Source of the DNA: Bradyrhizobium sp. SZCCT0231
Lineage (GTDB): Bacteria > Pseudomonadota > Alphaproteobacteria > Rhizobiales > Xanthobacteraceae
Reading direction: 5' to 3'
Assembly: GCF_018130245.1 (NCBI RefSeq)
Contig: NZ_JAFCKP010000013.1
Location: 124,001 to 188,000, forward strand
DNA length: 64,000 bases
Numbering within the stretch: position 1 is the stretch's first letter; each line of letters starts with the position of its first letter. Of this stretch, positions 59,784-64,000 are shown piece by piece. The notes under the pieces were generated by a model. The model was not told the origin of the DNA and searched no databases. It saw only the letters and a list, made by a program, of their open reading frames with translations. Made by a program: the position numbers and the translations under genes.

Positions 59784-62030
59784 TCAGGGAATGAGATAGA
59801 TCGGGCTGGACCAGGCCTGATGACCGTCTTCCTGGGTCACGCGAACGTAGACTGGCAGATCCGCCCGGAGATCGCGTCCCTCGACGCGATGCCGGATCCG
59901 TATCGACATCGCGCCGCCATTTTCCGGCAACCGCCAGACGCGCAGCCGGCGTGCCAGCCCTCCTGCTTCGACCACGCGTTCCTCGGCGCCCAGAGATCCG
60001 AGGTCGATGTCGAGCGCTGCAAGATTGGTCTCGATTGCGAGCCGTCCCACTGCCGCGTCGTCGACGAAAACGTCGAAGCCTGCCATGTTTCCGGTCGTCA
60101 CGGACTTCCACGAGACCATGTTGTCGCCGTTCGACCAGTGCAAAGGCTGCTGCGGATTGAGGAAGTTGATGGCCTTCACTTGGTTGATGCGGCTGCCCGT
60201 CAGTCGGGCTTCGCCCGTCCATGAGGTTTCCCTGCCTCGGCCCCGGTACTCGGCTCCACTCCAGCTCACGCGGATGCGTCGGCCGAGATCAGCGGCGGTG
60301 TAGGGGCGGAACGTCTCGGCGATCTCCTTGCCGTGGAAGATGTCAATGCGGTCGATCGGTGCCGAGCCGGAGACATCGACGTCCAGGCTCAACCCGGTTC
60401 GGTTGGGCGCCACCACCGCGCCCATCAGGACGCTGGTGCCGCGCCGGAATTCCGTTGCCCCGAGCAGCGGATCGTCGGCGTAGATCGTGACCGGCGCGTC
60501 GAAGGTGCCGATCACATTCATGTAGAGGCGCGTTCCCGTCGTGCCGTATTGCCGGCGCGCGCGCAGGGCGTCGAAGACGCCGTCGCGTGTCAGCTCCGTT
60601 GCCAGATAGCAGGTGAGGCCGCCGATGGCGCCGAACGTCGACGCGCCGGGTTGGGTCGCGCCCTGGCGTCCCTTGTGATCGTCACTGTGACAGACGATGC
60701 CCGGACGGTGCCCGAGATCGAAGGCGTCGTGCAGGAGCCATTCGAAGGTGCCCCAGCTCGAATGGATCTCGACCGCGCGTTCGAGACGTCCGTCGTGAGC
60801 CACGCCGAGATCGGCGTATCGCCCGCCGACATGCGCGATCACCACCGCATCCTCTCTGGCCTGCTCCAGGGTGTCGAACAGCGCGCCGGCCGTATAGCAG
60901 TCTGCGTCGGCGGCATCTTCGACGAGAATGCGCGAGGAGCGGTGGATCGGCCTGCCTTCGTGGCGGTAGAAGACGTTGCGATCGCCGCCCATGCCGGTGT
61001 TGCCCGACCATTCATAGCCGGGAAAGGTGACGAATCTGCCGGGCTCGTAGAGCTCCGCCGTCAGAGCGTTGAGCTCGGCCCAGAAACCGTCGGTGATCTG
61101 AAAATCGTTGCCTTGATGGCCGATCACGTCGAGGAACGCCTGGTCGCGGCCGAACAGGAAGTAGTCCCGTACGGGATTTGTGCCCACGGTTTCGCCGCTC
61201 TGCCCGTGCAGGTCTCCCCAGAAATGCTTGAAAGGAGCGCCGTCGACGATCCTCGCGGGGGTCGAGGTGCACAGGACGTGTCGATCCCCGGCCGCTCGGA
61301 CGTCAATGCGCAGGTCGCCTGGTTTGAGGGCCTTCAAGCCGTCGATGACCAGGGTCCCGCGTTCGCCAACGGCGAGCGCATGCTCCGGCAGTCCGGAAAT
61401 GCTTGAAGACGCGGTCAGGCGAATGGGCTGTGCTCCCTGAGCCGTCGGGTTGCCCCATATGTCTTCGGCCGCGATGCACAGCCGGAAGCTTTCGCCGAGG
61501 ACGTTCTGGCTCGGCAAGCTCGCGCGCCAGCGTACGGCTTCCCCCGGTATCAGGCGAATATGAGGTGAGAGCGGGAGCTCGGTGTACTGGTTGGTCGCGA
61601 ACGCGTCGATGAGAGTCTTGAACTGAAAATGCTCGACGGCCGTTTGCAGCCGGATTCCGGGCGACCCCGCCCTGCGGTCACCCATCCTGATCGTGATCGT
61701 CTCGCCCTTGCGCAGAAAGCCGCGGCCGACCCGCACAGTCAGGCTGTTGGTCCAGGGACGGACGCCGCTGCGATCCACCGAACATTCGAGCCTGGCGCCG
61801 TTCGAGGCCTCGATGGTCGTGTAGTTGAGATTCTGGGGATCACTGAACTGAGGCTTGCCCATGTCGGAAGTCGTGCGCCAGCAGACCCGTATGCCGCCGG
61901 TGTCGTCGATGCCGAAATCGCCCGTCGTATACACGAAGGTGAGGCTCTGCACCGATCCGGCCGGGACCGGGTCCACGGCGTCGAGCGACATTGTGCCCAT
62001 CTGAGCGGGCAGGTAATCCTTGCAGATCAT
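59784..62030 (-). CDS. DUF3604 protein, predicted PHP-like metallohydrolase
   Basis: 748 residues, no signal peptide. An N-terminal beta-rich region (1-260) is followed by the DUF3604 core with clustered metal-type residues: WGDLHGQSGE at 271-280 (D273, H275), GHQGND (H305), AHVGGRY (H400), EIHSSWG (E421, H423) and HSDDH (H448, D450, D451, H452). This layout resembles PHP-type phosphoesterases. The C-terminal 200 residues are another beta domain. It lies 40 bp after an ABC ATPase gene on the same strand, so it probably processes the imported substrate in the cytoplasm. Substrate unknown. Confidence 0.82.
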   Translation of the reverse strand: MICKDYLPAQMGTMSLDAVDPVPAGSVQSLTFVYTTGDFGIDDTGGIRVCWRTTSDMGKPQFSDPQNLNYTTIEASNGARLECSVDRSGVRPWTNSLTVRVGRGFLRKGETITIRMGDRRAGSPGIRLQTAVEHFQFKTLIDAFATNQYTELPLSPHIRLIPGEAVRWRASLPSQNVLGESFRLCIAAEDIWGNPTAQGAQPIRLTASSSISGLPEHALAVGERGTLVIDGLKALKPGDLRIDVRAAGDRHVLCTSTPARIVDGAPFKHFWGDLHGQSGETVGTNPVRDYFLFGRDQAFLDVIGHQGNDFQITDGFWAELNALTAELYEPGRFVTFPGYEWSGNTGMGGDRNVFYRHEGRPIHRSSRILVEDAADADCYTAGALFDTLEQAREDAVVIAHVGGRYADLGVAHDGRLERAVEIHSSWGTFEWLLHDAFDLGHRPGIVCHSDDHKGRQGATQPGASTFGAIGGLTCYLATELTRDGVFDALRARRQYGTTGTRLYMNVIGTFDAPVTIYADDPLLGATEFRRGTSVLMGAVVAPNRTGLSLDVDVSGSAPIDRIDIFHGKEIAETFRPYTAADLGRRIRVSWSGAEYRGRGRETSWTGEARLTGSRINQVKAINFLNPQQPLHWSNGDNMVSWKSVTTGNMAGFDVFVDDAAVGRLAIETNLAALDIDLGSLGAEERVVEAGGLARRLRVWRLPENGGAMSIRIRHRVEGRDLRADLPVYVRVTQEDGHQAWSSPIYLIP

Positions 62031-62070
62031 ATTGCATTCTTCTCGGTTCTGGTGATCGACGACGACCCGT

Positions 62071-62868
62071 TCAGTCCATCATTCTGGAGACTTCCTCATC
62101 GAGGCTCGCCAACAGGGCCGTCTCGATCTCCAGGAATTCCGGTGCGGTGATGTCGCGAGGTCGCGGCAAGTTGACTTCAAACACTTGCTTGATCTTCGAG
62201 GGCCTGGCTGAGAACAGATAAACCTTGTCGGCAAGAAGCAGCGCTTCCTCGACCGAATGGGTGACGAAGACGACGGTCTTGCGATTGTCTTCCCAGATGC
62301 GAATGAAGTCGCTGATGAGGCGACGCTTGGTTTGCGCGTCCAGGGCGCCGAACGGCTCGTCCATCAGCATGACCTCAGGGTCGTAAGCCAGCGCGCGCGC
62401 GATCGCCACGCGCTGCTGCATCCCGCCGGACAACGTATGCGGAAAAGCCTTCTCGAAGCCTTTGAGTCCCACGAGCGAAATCAGATGCCGCACGCGCTCG
62501 TCGGATGCGGCATCCCGACGTCCCTGGACGTCGAGCCCGAAGCGGATGTTGCCTTCGACCGTTAGCCAGGGAAACAGGACATATTCCTGAAAGACGATAC
62601 CGCGGTCCGGCATCGGCCTGTCGACGGTCCGTCCGTTCATCGAGACCGTGCCGGAAGAGGGGTGCTCGAAGCCGGCGATCATGTAGAGCAATGTCGATTT
62701 GCCGCAGCCGGACGGACCGATGAAGGCGGCGAATTCGCCCTCCGCGATCTTGAGCTCGGCATCGCCGATGGCATGCACCATCTCTCCGTCCGCCGTGCGA
62801 AAGCTCTTCGCGACATGAATGACATCGAGCTTGGGTGCGGACGAGTCGATCTGTGTCGAGATTGTCAT
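62071..62868 (-). CDS. ABC transporter ATP-binding protein, TauB/SsuB-NrtD type
   Basis: 265 residues. Walker A GPSGCGKST at 51-59, Q-loop FQEYVLFPW, signature LSGGMQQ at 146-152, Walker B VMLMDEP (D170, E171) and H-loop VFVTHSVEEAL. This subgroup energises uptake of nitrate, sulfonates, taurine or pyrimidine precursors. GAGGAG precedes ATG 62868. The permease gene is directly upstream and DUF3604 downstream, so all belong to one operon. Confidence 0.94.
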   Translation of the reverse strand: MTISTQIDSSAPKLDVIHVAKSFRTADGEMVHAIGDAELKIAEGEFAAFIGPSGCGKSTLLYMIAGFEHPSSGTVSMNGRTVDRPMPDRGIVFQEYVLFPWLTVEGNIRFGLDVQGRRDAASDERVRHLISLVGLKGFEKAFPHTLSGGMQQRVAIARALAYDPEVMLMDEPFGALDAQTKRRLISDFIRIWEDNRKTVVFVTHSVEEALLLADKVYLFSARPSKIKQVFEVNLPRPRDITAPEFLEIETALLASLDEEVSRMMD

Positions 62869-62881
62869 GGATTGACTCTCC

Positions 62882-63745
62882 TCAGGCGGCGCGGACTGTG
62901 CCCCAACGCTCGATCGTGTAGCGTTGCAGGGGGCGGAATAGACCCTTCTCGATCAGAAGGCCGAGCAGCGCGATCATGACGATGCCGCCGTAGACCGTTT
63001 CGGTGTCCATGAAGGTCCGGGCGTCGAAGATCAGATAGCCGAGGCCCCAGCCCGAGCCCGCGAGCATTTCGGCGCCGACCAGCGCGCGCCAGCCATTGCT
63101 CACGGCGAGGATGTGGCCGGTGATGATCGAGGGCAGCGCTCCCGGCAGCAGAACCTTGAAGAACAGCTTGAAATGGCTGGCGCCCATCAGTTCGGCGGCC
63201 CACAAGTGCTTCTTCGAGATGCCTCGCACGCCCGCAGCCGAGTTGTAGATGATCGGAAAGAGACCGGCGATAAAGATCACGAAAATGATGGTCGCGTCCG
63301 TCATGCCGAGCCACAGGATGATGATCGGCACCCAGGCGAGCGTCGGAATCGGCATCATGACGGTGATGATCGGGTCGAAGAAGGCATGAACGCTTCGGTT
63401 GATGCCCATGAGCAGACCGAGGGCCGTGCAAATGACAGCGGCGAGCCCGTAGCCGACGGCAATGCGCCCGAAGCTCACGAGTGTATGCTTGAGAAGCACC
63501 GGCAGGGCGCCGTTCTCACTGTGCAGCAGGCGCACCATATTGGCCGCGACCGCCGAGGGAGGCGGCAGCAAGACCGGATTCATCAGACCGAGGCGGCTGC
63601 TGGCCTCCCACAGCAGGAGCACGGCTGCGATCGGCCAGCAGAACCGCAAGCCCGCGCGGATCATCTGGACACCATGTGCGGCTGTCGACGTGCCCGCCGG
63701 GCGGACGATGCCTTCGCGGGGCGTCACTTCGATTTCGACCGTCAT
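62882..63745 (-). CDS. ABC transporter permease, TauC/SsuC type
   Basis: 287 residues with about six transmembrane helices. The cytoplasmic EAA loop is seen at AAELMGASHFKLFFKVLLPG, and VLLPPPSAVAANMVRLL is the family-typical N-terminal motif. Inner-membrane homodimer partner of the ATPase encoded 13 bp downstream. A long hydrophilic N-terminus of about 30 residues precedes helix 1. Substrate set by the binding protein, which is only partly visible. Confidence 0.94.
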   Translation of the reverse strand: MTVEIEVTPREGIVRPAGTSTAAHGVQMIRAGLRFCWPIAAVLLLWEASSRLGLMNPVLLPPPSAVAANMVRLLHSENGALPVLLKHTLVSFGRIAVGYGLAAVICTALGLLMGINRSVHAFFDPIITVMMPIPTLAWVPIIILWLGMTDATIIFVIFIAGLFPIIYNSAAGVRGISKKHLWAAELMGASHFKLFFKVLLPGALPSIITGHILAVSNGWRALVGAEMLAGSGWGLGYLIFDARTFMDTETVYGGIVMIALLGLLIEKGLFRPLQRYTIERWGTVRAA

Positions 63746-63756
63746 CCGTCAGCCTT

Positions 63757-64000
63757 TCAGTTCGTGCTGCGCAGTTTGCGTGCGGCTTCGATGGCGCTGC
63801 CATCGAATGCCGTCGACCAGTCGGGTTCACTGCCGCGCAGCTTTCCGGCCTTCTTCAGCAGCTCGTAATTGGCCTTGGCCTCCGCCTTCACCCGATCGGT
63901 CAGCTCGATGGCGTAGTCGGAGGAGGGGATCGACATCTCGATGGCGGTGGCGTCGATCTGCTGGCCTGCGCGATTCATGATTTCGGCGATGACCTTGGCG
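63757..64000 (-). CDS. ABC transporter substrate-binding protein (N-terminus beyond window)
   Basis: About 80 C-terminal codons; the frame is open to base 64000. The sequence AKVIAEIMNRAGQQIDATAI, then DYAIELTDRVKAEAKANYEL and a final SAIEAARKLRSTN, fits the C-terminal end of a NMT1/TauA-like solute-binding protein. It lies 11 bp upstream of the permease gene on the same strand, completing binding protein-permease-ATPase-DUF3604. Ligand pocket residues are outside the window. Confidence 0.75.
   Translation of the reverse strand, partial: AKVIAEIMNRAGQQIDATAIEMSIPSSDYAIELTDRVKAEAKANYELLKKAGKLRGSEPDWSTAFDGSAIEAARKLRSTN

Noticed and set aside
60333-61406. 357-codon plus-strand frame inside the DUF3604 gene
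   Set aside because: The minus-strand DUF3604 protein has clear motifs; the plus frame has none.

Overview
The window reads as a chromosomal segment of a Bradyrhizobium-like alphaproteobacterium (Rhizobiales). The evidence is high GC with strong third-position GC bias, MipZ and DivK-PleD cell-cycle genes, a ClpS-ClpA pair, a phasin, an EipB-type envelope protein, an HWE histidine kinase, and many copies of palindromic intergenic repeats of the kind that recur in Bradyrhizobium and Rhodopseudomonas. That placement is inference; no search was run. I saw no tRNA, rRNA, CRISPR array, phage gene, transposase or integrase.

Layout. 1-7170: a catabolic/transport cluster. On the minus strand are LivM (cut by the window edge), LivH, an MmgE/PrpD protein and a 3-hydroxyisobutyrate-dehydrogenase-like reductase. 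Divergently on the plus strand are a second MmgE/PrpD protein carrying a 15-bp triplication, a carboxymuconolactone-decarboxylase-like protein and a metallo-beta-lactamase-fold lactonase. The divergent promoter holds a GntR-like palindrome. 7280-15350: a signalling island with a FAT-GUY-type single-domain response regulator, a stand-alone CheB, a CheB-CheR-PAS-HWE-kinase fusion translationally coupled to a Crp/Fnr regulator, and several very small coiled-coil proteins. 15636-26620: two NodB-type deacetylases, MgtE, an orphan XRE regulator, an aldo/keto reductase, a TolA/TonB-like protein, DUF599, a GST and DUF1489. 26615-31566: panC, mipZ, an alpha/beta hydrolase, a VWA protein and a J-domain membrane protein. 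31796-41976: a D,D-carboxypeptidase with SPOR domain, a phasin, a TadG-like VWA protein, clpS-clpA, a lipoprotein and an MFS exporter. 42043-46565: an aldo/keto reductase, then an AraC regulator divergent from nitrilase and aldoxime dehydratase (aldoxime-nitrile pathway). 46570-57492: HAD phosphatase, lytic transglycosylase, azlC with a nonsense-broken azlD, trmO, HIT, FemAB-like acetyltransferase, GDPD, two Rid proteins around eipB, an ACT protein, dinB and DUF3572. 57734-59487: divK-pleD. 59784-64000: a DUF3604 protein downstream of a TauABC/SsuABC-type ABC transporter, the last gene cut by the window edge.

Most worth following: (1) the ABC transporter-DUF3604 operon, whose substrate is unknown; (2) the response regulator/CheB/CheBR-kinase/Crp module; (3) an identical 13-bp palindrome in front of the phasin and the alpha/beta hydrolase, suggesting a shared polyhydroxybutyrate-linked regulon; (4) the in-frame TGA in azlD; (5) the exact 15-bp triplication inside an MmgE/PrpD enzyme. 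The intergenic spaces also hold at least six families of paired inverted repeats, four of them stacked in 650 bp at 22324-22967.
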